DNA of 64,000 nucleotides from DATFVA01 sp963745945 (lineage in GTDB: Bacteria; Bacteroidota; Ignavibacteria; Ignavibacteriales; Ignavibacteriaceae), in assembly GCA_963745945.1 (NCBI GenBank), contig CAVUZG010000002.1, positions 1 to 64,000 on the forward strand, written 5' to 3'. Made by a program: the position numbers and the translations under genes. Positions 18,880 through 26,898 of the stretch are shown one piece after another; within the stretch, counting starts at the first letter, position 1, and the number at the start of each line of letters is the position of its first letter. The notes below the pieces were generated by a model, which was not told the DNA's origin, did not search any database, and saw nothing but the letters and a program-made list of their open reading frames with translations.

Positions 18880-19836
18880 ATGAAGAAAATAGGAATCCTT
18901 TTCGGACAGGAAAATACTTTCCCTGCAGCATTTGTTGAAAGAGTAAACTCTAAAAAGGAAAAAGGAATAACAGCAGAATTTGTAAAAATAGATAAAGTTA
19001 CACAGGGACAATCCTGTGGCTATGATGTTTTAATTGATCGAATTTCGCAGGATGTTCCTTTCTATCGTGCTTTCTTAAAAAATGCTGCGCTTACAGGAAC
19101 AGCAGTGATAAATAATCCTTTCTGGTGGACTGCAGATGATAAATTTTTTAATAATGCTCTTATGACTCAGCTAAACATTCCTGTCCCAAAAACCGTTTTA
19201 CTACCTTCAAATCAGCATCCCACGGATACAAACGAAAATTCATTCCGAAATCTTGCATATCCTTTAGATTGGAAAGGAATGTTCAGTTACGTTGGTTTTC
19301 CTGCCTACTTTAAACCGTTCGCCGGCGGAGGATGGAAAAATGTATACAAGCTTAATAATTCTGATGAATTTTTTAAAGCATATAACGAAACCGGTCAGCT
19401 AGTAATGATACTGCAGGAGGAAATTATTTTTGATACATATTTCAGATGCTATTGCCTGGACAGAAAAGATGTTCACATTATGCAGTACGATCCGAGACAG
19501 CCGCATCATCTTCGTTATGTTAAAGAAAAGATGACAACAGAAAAGAAAATTCTCAAACAAATTGAAGATGCAGTTTTCTCAATAAATAATGCCCTCGGCT
19601 ACGATTTTAATACTGTTGAAATTGCTATGAGAGAAGGAGTTCCCTACGCTATAGATTTCTGTAATCCTGCACCTGATGCAGACATTCACTCAGTTGGTGA
19701 GGAAAATTTTGAATGGATAGTTGAAGCTTCTGCAAATATGGCAATCAGGAAAGCGAAGCAGCACAAACCAGGTAAAAACAATTTAACCTGGGGAAATTTT
19801 ATTTCATCTTTCGTGAAAAACGAAGTTTTAAAATAA
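18880..19836 (+). CDS. RimK/D-Ala-D-Ala-ligase-like ATP-grasp protein
   Basis: A 318-residue cytoplasmic ATP-grasp enzyme. The N-terminal pre-ATP-grasp part (ILFGQENTFPAAFVERVN, then YDVLIDRISQDVPFYRAFLKNAAL) resembles RimK-type ligases. The ATP-binding core includes FPAYFKPFAGGGWKNV, the hinge LVMILQEEI, and the Mg-binding region NTVEIAMREGVPYAIDFCNPAPD. Such enzymes form an amide bond from an acyl-phosphate and an amine; the substrates are unknown. It is the first gene after the candidate promoter, 15 bases before the YbdK-like ligase, and part of the five-gene amide-ligase cluster. Confidence 0.85.
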   Translation: MKKIGILFGQENTFPAAFVERVNSKKEKGITAEFVKIDKVTQGQSCGYDVLIDRISQDVPFYRAFLKNAALTGTAVINNPFWWTADDKFFNNALMTQLNIPVPKTVLLPSNQHPTDTNENSFRNLAYPLDWKGMFSYVGFPAYFKPFAGGGWKNVYKLNNSDEFFKAYNETGQLVMILQEEIIFDTYFRCYCLDRKDVHIMQYDPRQPHHLRYVKEKMTTEKKILKQIEDAVFSINNALGYDFNTVEIAMREGVPYAIDFCNPAPDADIHSVGEENFEWIVEASANMAIRKAKQHKPGKNNLTWGNFISSFVKNEVLK

Positions 19837-19851
19837 ATAATACAGACTAAC

Positions 19852-20967
19852 ATGGCTGAACCAGGATTATTCACATTAGGAATTGAAGAAGAATTTCAGA
19901 TAGTAGACCCTGAATCACGTGAACTCCGCTCACACATTCAGCAGATACTTGAAGATGGGAAGATGATTCTTGCCGAAAATGTAAAACCTGAAATGCACCA
20001 GTCTGTTGTTGAAGTGGGTACAAATGTATGTAAAGATATACACGAAGCCCGCGAGCAAGTAACAAGATTAAGAAGTGATCTGGCAAAACTTGCTATAAAA
20101 AAAGGATTAAGAATATCAGCTGCCGGAACCCATCCTTTTTCACATTGGAAAGATCAGAAAATCACATCACATCCGCGTTACAAAACGATAGTAACCGATA
20201 TGCAGCAAATTGCAAGAGCTAATCTTATTTTCGGCTTGCATGTTCACGTTGGAGTTGATGATCGTGAGACCGCACTGCACGTAATGAATGCAGCAAGATA
20301 TTTTCTACCTCACATTTTTGCTTTGTCAACTAACTCTCCATTTTGGCTGGGAAGAAACACCGGGTTTAAATCCTACCGAAGCAAGGTATTTGATAGATTC
20401 CCCAGAACCGGAATTCCCGATTATTTCAATAGCCTTTCAGAATATGATAATTATATAAAACTGCTTATAAAGACAAACTGTATAGATGATGCAAAAAAAA
20501 TCTGGTGGGATATTCGTGCACATCCGATTTTTGAAACTCTTGAATTCCGTGTATGCGATATTCCTATGCTGGTTGACGAGACAATTGCTTTAGCTGCCCT
20601 GATGCAGGCTATAGTAGCAAAGCTTCATAAACTGATAAAACAAAATCTCGGATTCAGACTTTACAGAAGAGCATTAATTGCGGAAAATAAGTGGCGGGCT
20701 GCAAGGTATGGATTGCAGGGAAAAATGATAGATTTTGGAAAACAAACTGAGATTGATACAGTTAAACTCATTGACGAACTGCTTGAGTTCGTTGACGATG
20801 TTGTGGATGAGCTTGGTTCTCGTAAGGAAATTAATTACATAAAAACAATTTGTGAAAATGGAACAGGGGCGGACAGACAGCTTGATATCTGGGAACAATC
20901 TTCTGATGTTAAAAATGTTGTCGATTATATAATTGATGGAACGCATAAAGGATTAAATCTGGATTAA
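19852..20967 (+). CDS. YbdK-type carboxylate-amine ligase (GCS2 family)
   Basis: A 371-residue member of the glutamate-cysteine ligase 2 family (COG2170). It begins with LGIEEEFQIVD (metal-binding Glu12-14), has GLHVHVGVDD in the middle, and RAHPIFETLEFRVCD towards the C-terminal third. E. coli YbdK shows weak gamma-glutamylcysteine ligase activity, but the physiological substrates of the family are unknown. It is flanked by an ATP-grasp ligase and a glutamine amidotransferase at short spacings (15 and 31 bases), so it probably acts in one pathway with them. The ATG at 19852 follows the previous stop closely and has no strong SD. Confidence 0.9.
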   Translation: MAEPGLFTLGIEEEFQIVDPESRELRSHIQQILEDGKMILAENVKPEMHQSVVEVGTNVCKDIHEAREQVTRLRSDLAKLAIKKGLRISAAGTHPFSHWKDQKITSHPRYKTIVTDMQQIARANLIFGLHVHVGVDDRETALHVMNAARYFLPHIFALSTNSPFWLGRNTGFKSYRSKVFDRFPRTGIPDYFNSLSEYDNYIKLLIKTNCIDDAKKIWWDIRAHPIFETLEFRVCDIPMLVDETIALAALMQAIVAKLHKLIKQNLGFRLYRRALIAENKWRAARYGLQGKMIDFGKQTEIDTVKLIDELLEFVDDVVDELGSRKEINYIKTICENGTGADRQLDIWEQSSDVKNVVDYIIDGTHKGLNLD

Positions 20968-20998
20968 TTAAATAAACTAACTCTAACAGGAGATTTTT

Positions 20999-21832
20999 TT
21001 GAAGTCTGATTTAAAAGTAGCGGTGATTGATCTTTATAACAATGAACGTAATGAAGGTATTCGTTGTATTAAAGAAATTATATCTGAGGTAAATAACACC
21101 AGCAGTATATCTAAATTAGGATTTAAAGTTTTTGATACCCGTTTCAAAAATGAAATCCCTGAGCTTGATAATGATATTTATATCTCTTCGGGCGGTCCGG
21201 GAAGTCCTTTTGAAGGCGAAGGAACGAAATGGGAGCAAAACTATTTTAGTCTTATAGATAAAATATGGAATTTCAACCAGACAAATAGTGAAAGGAAAAA
21301 ATATATATTTTTCATTTGTCATTCTTTTCAGATGATGAGCAGATTTTTTAACCTCGGTATAGTTTCAAAAAGAGATAAGAAATCTTTCGGAGTTCTGCCT
21401 TTTACAAAAACTAATACAGGTTTAAGTGACCCGCTATTTCAAGCTTTACCTAACCCTTTTTATGCAGCCGATATAAGACAATACCAGGTGACTGACCCGG
21501 ATATGAAAAAGATGGATGAGTTTGGAGCAGAAATTCTCTCGTATGAAATACCCATTGGCAGCGAAGAAACACGGGCTATGACAGCAATCAGGTTGTCCAA
21601 TGAAATTATAGGTACACAGTTTCATCCTGAAGCTGATCCCGAAAGCATGCTCTATCATTTTAAACAGGATGAAAGAAAACAGCAGGTTGTCAATCAGTTT
21701 GGAACTGAAAAATATGATGAAATGATTGCCTGGCTAAATGATGAAGATAAAATAAAACTTACAAGGGAAACCATCCTGCCTGGGTTCCTGAAACGGGCAA
21801 TATTAGAATTAAATTCAATTTATTCAGAATAA
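20999..21832 (+). CDS. Class I glutamine amidotransferase domain protein
   Basis: A 277-residue stand-alone class I glutaminase-type protein. The nucleophile is Cys107 (FFICHSFQ), and the second catalytic pair is His209 and Glu211 (TQFHPEAD), so the triad is complete. The ISSGGPGSP segment matches the oxyanion region. Such domains supply ammonia to a synthase or hydrolyse gamma-glutamyl bonds; no synthase domain is fused here. The start is TTG at 20999 with SD AGGAGA seven bases upstream. Its position between the YbdK-like ligase and a second ATP-grasp protein suggests that it amidates a carboxylate with one of them, or removes a gamma-glutamyl group. Confidence 0.88.
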   Translation: MKSDLKVAVIDLYNNERNEGIRCIKEIISEVNNTSSISKLGFKVFDTRFKNEIPELDNDIYISSGGPGSPFEGEGTKWEQNYFSLIDKIWNFNQTNSERKKYIFFICHSFQMMSRFFNLGIVSKRDKKSFGVLPFTKTNTGLSDPLFQALPNPFYAADIRQYQVTDPDMKKMDEFGAEILSYEIPIGSEETRAMTAIRLSNEIIGTQFHPEADPESMLYHFKQDERKQQVVNQFGTEKYDEMIAWLNDEDKIKLTRETILPGFLKRAILELNSIYSE

Positions 21833-21841
21833 TTTGAATCG

Positions 21842-23023
21842 ATGATCCCCGAATTAAGAAATAAATTCAACAGAAACTTCTCACAGAAGAATTATGATGA
21901 CTTCATAGAGGAGATGAACTCAGGATTAAAATATCCTGTTGATTTCCGTATTTCTGAAACACCTGTTTTTCTTACCAGAAATTTTACAAATGAATTAATT
22001 AAAGCATGCGACGGAATAGTTCAACAAATAAAAACAAATGATTTTAAAGTAAGTGCAAGAGAATCCATTCCGCAAGGGCTTTCAGTTCCCGGGGAAGATG
22101 ATCACCCTGTTTTTCTTTCAATAGATTTTGCAATCTGTAAAAACGGGAATGGTGGATTCATCCCAAAGCTTATCGAACTACAGGGATTTCCAACAGTTTA
22201 TGCTTACCAGGCTTATTATGAACAAACTCTTAAAAAGTATTTTAAGATCCCGGATGGTTTTACAACTTATTTTGATGGATTAACCGAAGAATCGTATCTG
22301 AAATTATTAAAAGATACAATTGTTGGAGAATCAGATCCTGAGAATGTTATTCTTATGGAAATTGAACCGGAAAATCAGAAAACCAGGATAGATTTTGCAG
22401 CCACAGAGAAATATCTGGGAATAAAAACTGTGGGTATTTCAGAAATTATTAAAAACGGGAAATTCCTGTTTTACAAAAATGACAGCAGGCTTATACCGGT
22501 TAATAAAATTTATAACCGGGTTATTTTTGATGAGCTGATCCGTAAAAATGTGAAATATAATTTTAATCTTACTGATGAATTACATGTCGATTGGGTCGGA
22601 CATCCGAACTGGTTTTTCAGGGTAAGCAAATTCTCTCTACCCCTGCTTAAAAGCAAATATGCGCCAGAATGTTATTATCTTAATGATCTTGAGGAATATC
22701 CAGAAGATCTTAAAAATTATGTTTTAAAACCGCTCTTCTCTTTTGCTGGTCACGGTGTGGAAGTAGAAATTGACAAGGCTTTACTTGATGAGATAGAAGA
22801 CAAAAAAAATTATATACTTCAGAAAAAGATAGAATATGCACCGCTGATTGAAACTCCCGATGATGAGCGCTCAAAAGTTGAGATCAGAATGATGTTCATC
22901 TGGCGTGATAAACCGGTTCTTGTAAATAATCTTGTTAGAATGAGCAAGGGGAAGATGATGGGAGTGGACTTTAATAAAAATAAAACCTGGGTCGGATCAA
23001 GCTGCGCCTACCATCCGGCTTAA
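21842..23023 (+). CDS. Second ATP-grasp-like protein of the amide-ligase cluster
   Basis: A 393-residue cytoplasmic protein that I assign to the ATP-grasp group with moderate confidence. The N-terminal half (FLSIDFAICKNGNGGFIPKLIELQGFPTVYAYQ) may hold the metal/substrate region. The C-terminal half has NYVLKPLFSFAGHGVEVE, resembling the ATP-grasp glycine-rich loop, then YILQKKIEY and a terminal VLVNNLVRMSKGKMMGVDFNKN. This order suggests a circularly permuted ATP-grasp fold. It starts 9 bases after the amidotransferase gene. The product and substrates are unknown, but a second ligase suggests a product with at least two amide bonds. Confidence 0.75.
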   Translation: MIPELRNKFNRNFSQKNYDDFIEEMNSGLKYPVDFRISETPVFLTRNFTNELIKACDGIVQQIKTNDFKVSARESIPQGLSVPGEDDHPVFLSIDFAICKNGNGGFIPKLIELQGFPTVYAYQAYYEQTLKKYFKIPDGFTTYFDGLTEESYLKLLKDTIVGESDPENVILMEIEPENQKTRIDFAATEKYLGIKTVGISEIIKNGKFLFYKNDSRLIPVNKIYNRVIFDELIRKNVKYNFNLTDELHVDWVGHPNWFFRVSKFSLPLLKSKYAPECYYLNDLEEYPEDLKNYVLKPLFSFAGHGVEVEIDKALLDEIEDKKNYILQKKIEYAPLIETPDDERSKVEIRMMFIWRDKPVLVNNLVRMSKGKMMGVDFNKNKTWVGSSCAYHPA

Positions 23024-23081
23024 ACAATTAAAATACCATAATCACTTTCTGTGAACTACATCATCTGATTTTTAATCGTTA

Positions 23082-23098
23082 AAGATATTTTATATCTT
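23082..23098 (+). promoter_or_regulatory. 17-bp palindrome upstream of the GH13 gene
   Basis: AAGATAT and ATATCTT form a perfect inverted repeat with a 3-base centre, 50 bases before the start of the 1249-residue amylase-like gene. It could be a repressor site; it is too AT-rich and lacks a T run, so it is not a terminator. There is no direct evidence of binding. Confidence 0.25.
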
Positions 23099-23148
23099 AA
23101 TACGCATGAACGAGATAAATTCCCACTTTGCTAACTGGATAAATTCTG

Positions 23149-26100
23149 ATGAATAAGATCAGGAACAATATTACTTTTGAATTTCATACATCTTCCAAAG
23201 CCAGGAAAAAATTCAAACTTGAAGATAATCTTTTTACGATTACCGGCGATTTAATTATTGCTGATTTTGACATAGCAAGATACCTGGCGGATAAAATAAA
23301 TCAGGTAAAAAAAACAGGAAAAGATCAACAGGCTCTTACAACACCAGGGCAGGTTTATGCAGTAGGGCTAATTCACGAAATATTACATTTCCTTGTCGGT
23401 TATTATGAAACCCAAATAAATCCTGGTGTTTTTTCACGCGGTATCAAGTTTCTTAAAGGTAATCTGGGTGACGAAGATACAGATAAGATTCTGTTAGAAT
23501 TCTTAATTGAATTCCCTCCTCTTGAGGTATACAAAGGTAATGTACAACCTGAAGACTATCTTATTGGCGTTACGGGAAATAAATCAAACAAAGAAATTAT
23601 TATCGAAGAAATGATTCTCCTTAATCTTCAGAATAATAATCCTGCAGCTTCCAATCTTCAGGAACTTTACGATGATAAGTTACTTGCAGAAAAAACCAAA
23701 TACCTGCATTTCCTCGATACTGTTGAAAAATTTCTTATAACTGAAAAACCAATTGGAAAAGAAAATCTGCCATTGTTTCAGTTTTTAAGAAAACCAATTG
23801 TAACAAATCCCTATAACCTTGAAGGACAGCTTGATTTCATTTATAAAGAATGGGGTGTTTTTATTTTTGAAAAATTCGGGAAACGTCTTTTAGGTGGTAA
23901 AGATCTTATTCACGAGGATTACAAATTATTTGTTAAGCATGGCGGAGGTGAAAAAGGGACTCCCCCTGTTCCCTCTTATGAATTTGATGAAGAATATTTT
24001 AAAAAACTTAAAGAAAGAATGGAAGCCGGTGAAAATCTTTCAACTGAAGAAATGCAATACTATCAGTCTGAATATGAAAAATTTTCTGCAGATGTTGACT
24101 GGATGCCGCGTGTAGTTATGCTTGCAAAAAACACTTACGTTTGGCTGGATCAGCTTTCAAAAAAATATCAGCATCCAATCACAAGGCTGGATCAAATTCC
24201 GGATGAGGAACTTGAACGGATAGCACGATGGAACTTTACTGCTCTCTGGTTAATAGGAATATGGGAAAGAAGCAGTGCCTCAAAAAAGATAAAACATCTT
24301 ACGGGTAATTCTGAAGCAGTTTCATCTGCTTATTCTTTATATGATTATATAATTGCAGAGGATCTTGGCGGCGAAAAGGCTTTTTACAATCTGAAAGAAA
24401 GAGCATCCGCACGTGGTATCAGAATGGCCAGTGATATGGTTCCAAATCATACGGGAATTTATTCAAAGTGGGTTACTACAAAACCATACTATTTTATTCA
24501 AAGGAACAGCCCTCCATATCCTTCTTACTCATTTAACGGTCCCGATCTCTCCGATGATGACAGAGTTTCAATAAAAATTGAAGATAAATATTATTCACGT
24601 TCCGATGCTGCGGTTGTCTTTCAGCGACTAGATAAATATACCGGTGATACCAAGTATATCTATCACGGTAACGATGGGACCAATATGCCGTGGAATGATA
24701 CGGCTCAATTAAATCTTTTAATTCCTGAAGTCAGGGAATCAGTCTATCAAACCATAAAACACGTCGCCGGTATGTTTCCGATAATTCGTTTTGATGCAGC
24801 TATGACTTTATCTAAAAAACATTATCAGAGATTATGGTTCCCCGTTCCCGGATCTGCGGGTGCGGTTCCGTCTCGTGCCGAATATGCCATGACACGGGAA
24901 CAATTTGATAATGAAATGCCCAACGAATTCTGGCGCGAAGTGGTTGACCGAATGAAAGCCGAAAAACCGGATACTCTTCTGCTTGCTGAAGCTTTCTGGT
25001 TAATGGAGGGTTATTTCGTAAGAACTCTGGGAATGCACCGTGTTTATAATAGTGCATTCATGCATATGTTAATGAAAGAAGAAAACGAAAAGTACAGACT
25101 GTTGGTAAAAAATACACTTAATTTCAATCCTGAGATTTTAAAAAGATATGTTAATTTTATGAGCAATCCGGATGAGGAAACTGCAGTAAATCAATTTGGA
25201 AAAGGTGATAAGTATTTCGGTGTTTGTGTTATGATGGTCACTATGCCCGGCTTGCCAATGTTTGGACATGGACAGGTTGAGGGTTTTTCTGAGAAGTATG
25301 GAATGGAATATAAACGCGCTTACTATAATGAATTTATAGACGAGAACCTGGTTCGTACACATGAAGATCAGATTTTTCCATTAATGAAAAAAAGATATCT
25401 TTTCAGCCAGGTTGAGAATTTTGAATTCTTCGATTTTATTGAGGATAGTGGGAATCTTAACGAATCAGTTTTTGCTTATACAAACCGGAATGAATATGAA
25501 AGGACTCTGGTGCTTTATAATAATTCTTACAGAGAATGCCAGGGAACAATTAAATATTCAGTTGAAAAAGTTGTAGGTGATAATAAACAAAGCAAAACTC
25601 TTTCAGAAGCGCTTGCAATAAATTCAGACAACAATGTCTATTATATATTCAAAGATTATAAAACAAAATTTGAATACCTTGCACCCGGCTCAGATTTTCA
25701 AAATTTCGGGAGATACTTTTATCTTAAGGGATATGAATATGTAGTCCTGCTTGATTTTCGAGAAATTTATGATATGGATGGAACATACAGAAAACTGAAT
25801 GATTATCTCCAAGGCCGGGGAGTTTATTCTGTAGAAGAAGCTATACGCGAACTTAGTCTCGCATCTCTGCACCAAAGCATCTCACAATTATTTGAACCTC
25901 ATTTAATTGAAGAGGTGAAATCCTTTGCTTTTAATGCTGATACTAAAACTAAACCAGGTGAACAATTTTATTCCCGGTTAAACATTGTTATAGACGAACT
26001 TAATAAACTGAACGAGCTCCCACTGGATAAATCCCAGATAAGGGAAAAACTGGAGAATGAATTATCATCGATAAAGGATTTTAGCAGAGTAATAGAAAAG

Positions 26101-26898
26101 AAGAAAGAAGCAAAGAGAAAAACTTCATGGTTTGAAGAGGTCAAAGCTCAGTTTTCTATTTTGAATGCAAATGGTAATTCATATAAAGATATTTTAACTA
26201 TTTCTATTATCTTAAAATATCTGCAAACCAAACCTGGTTCACCAAAGGATGAAAATTTCTTCAACAGATTTTTATTGGAAAAGGTTATTCCTGAAAAACT
26301 GAAATTCGTAAAAGAAAAACCGAATAATTTTATAGACGATTATGAACTGATAAAAGTTTTATCCAATAATATTATTTCTGATAAATACAGGCAGGAGATA
26401 CAATTTTTAAATAAAGCTATCGGTAAAAAGGTTTATACTAATACCATTTCAAATGAAGGTAGAATATTTATTACAGATCTCTTTACTATAAATATATTCA
26501 ATGAGTATATAGGTTTGCACAATTATAATGGTTTTTCATATTTCAATAAGGAAAAATTTGAAGAAGTGATGGAGAATATTATCACTTTGTACAATCTGAA
26601 TTCAGCATTAAGATATAAGACGGCAAAGAAGAGTATACAGGGAAAGGTTGAGAAAAAATCTGAAGCTTCAGGATTAGAGAAATTTATTTTAACTGAGTTA
26701 AAGAACTCAGCTTTATTTTTTCAGTATGTTATTACTCTTGCAAAGGAAAAAGGATACAAATTGGATGACATCAAAAGTGCAATAGAAATTGTATCCAGGG
26801 AAAAGAATCCCGAAATAATTATCAAGAGAAAAACTGCTATTAAAAAAGATAAATCTAAAAAGAAACCAACAACTAAAAAGAGAGGCAAAGTTGAATAG
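23149..26898 (+). CDS. Large cytoplasmic GH13 alpha-amylase-family protein
   Basis: A 1249-residue protein without a signal peptide. A TIM-barrel GH13 core occupies roughly residues 340-760. It has region I DMVPNH (Asp429), region II IIRFDAAM with nucleophile Asp549, region III LLAEAF with acid/base Glu614, and a region IV-like NPDEE with Asp675, where the usual His before Asp is Pro. A 330-residue N-terminal domain contains HEILH (an HExxH string). A C-terminal extension of about 400 residues of unknown fold ends in a very basic tail (KKDKSKKKPTTKKRGK). It probably acts on an alpha-glucan or trehalose-like substrate inside the cell; the specificity is unknown. Its end overlaps the next gene by 8 bases. 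Confidence 0.85.
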   Translation: MNKIRNNITFEFHTSSKARKKFKLEDNLFTITGDLIIADFDIARYLADKINQVKKTGKDQQALTTPGQVYAVGLIHEILHFLVGYYETQINPGVFSRGIKFLKGNLGDEDTDKILLEFLIEFPPLEVYKGNVQPEDYLIGVTGNKSNKEIIIEEMILLNLQNNNPAASNLQELYDDKLLAEKTKYLHFLDTVEKFLITEKPIGKENLPLFQFLRKPIVTNPYNLEGQLDFIYKEWGVFIFEKFGKRLLGGKDLIHEDYKLFVKHGGGEKGTPPVPSYEFDEEYFKKLKERMEAGENLSTEEMQYYQSEYEKFSADVDWMPRVVMLAKNTYVWLDQLSKKYQHPITRLDQIPDEELERIARWNFTALWLIGIWERSSASKKIKHLTGNSEAVSSAYSLYDYIIAEDLGGEKAFYNLKERASARGIRMASDMVPNHTGIYSKWVTTKPYYFIQRNSPPYPSYSFNGPDLSDDDRVSIKIEDKYYSRSDAAVVFQRLDKYTGDTKYIYHGNDGTNMPWNDTAQLNLLIPEVRESVYQTIKHVAGMFPIIRFDAAMTLSKKHYQRLWFPVPGSAGAVPSRAEYAMTREQFDNEMPNEFWREVVDRMKAEKPDTLLLAEAFWLMEGYFVRTLGMHRVYNSAFMHMLMKEENEKYRLLVKNTLNFNPEILKRYVNFMSNPDEETAVNQFGKGDKYFGVCVMMVTMPGLPMFGHGQVEGFSEKYGMEYKRAYYNEFIDENLVRTHEDQIFPLMKKRYLFSQVENFEFFDFIEDSGNLNESVFAYTNRNEYERTLVLYNNSYRECQGTIKYSVEKVVGDNKQSKTLSEALAINSDNNVYYIFKDYKTKFEYLAPGSDFQNFGRYFYLKGYEYVVLLDFREIYDMDGTYRKLNDYLQGRGVYSVEEAIRELSLASLHQSISQLFEPHLIEEVKSFAFNADTKTKPGEQFYSRLNIVIDELNKLNELPLDKSQIREKLENELSSIKDFSRVIEKKKEAKRKTSWFEEVKAQFSILNANGNSYKDILTISIILKYLQTKPGSPKDENFFNRFLLEKVIPEKLKFVKEKPNNFIDDYELIKVLSNNIISDKYRQEIQFLNKAIGKKVYTNTISNEGRIFITDLFTINIFNEYIGLHNYNGFSYFNKEKFEEVMENIITLYNLNSALRYKTAKKSIQGKVEKKSEASGLEKFILTELKNSALFFQYVITLAKEKGYKLDDIKSAIEIVSREKNPEIIIKRKTAIKKDKSKKKPTTKKRGKVE

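Noticed and set aside
23106..23156. Short frame of 16 codons (MNEINSHF...) before the GH13 gene, as a precursor peptide for the ligase cluster
   Set aside because: It has no SD, overlaps the GH13 start and has no core-peptide features. It is most likely chance.
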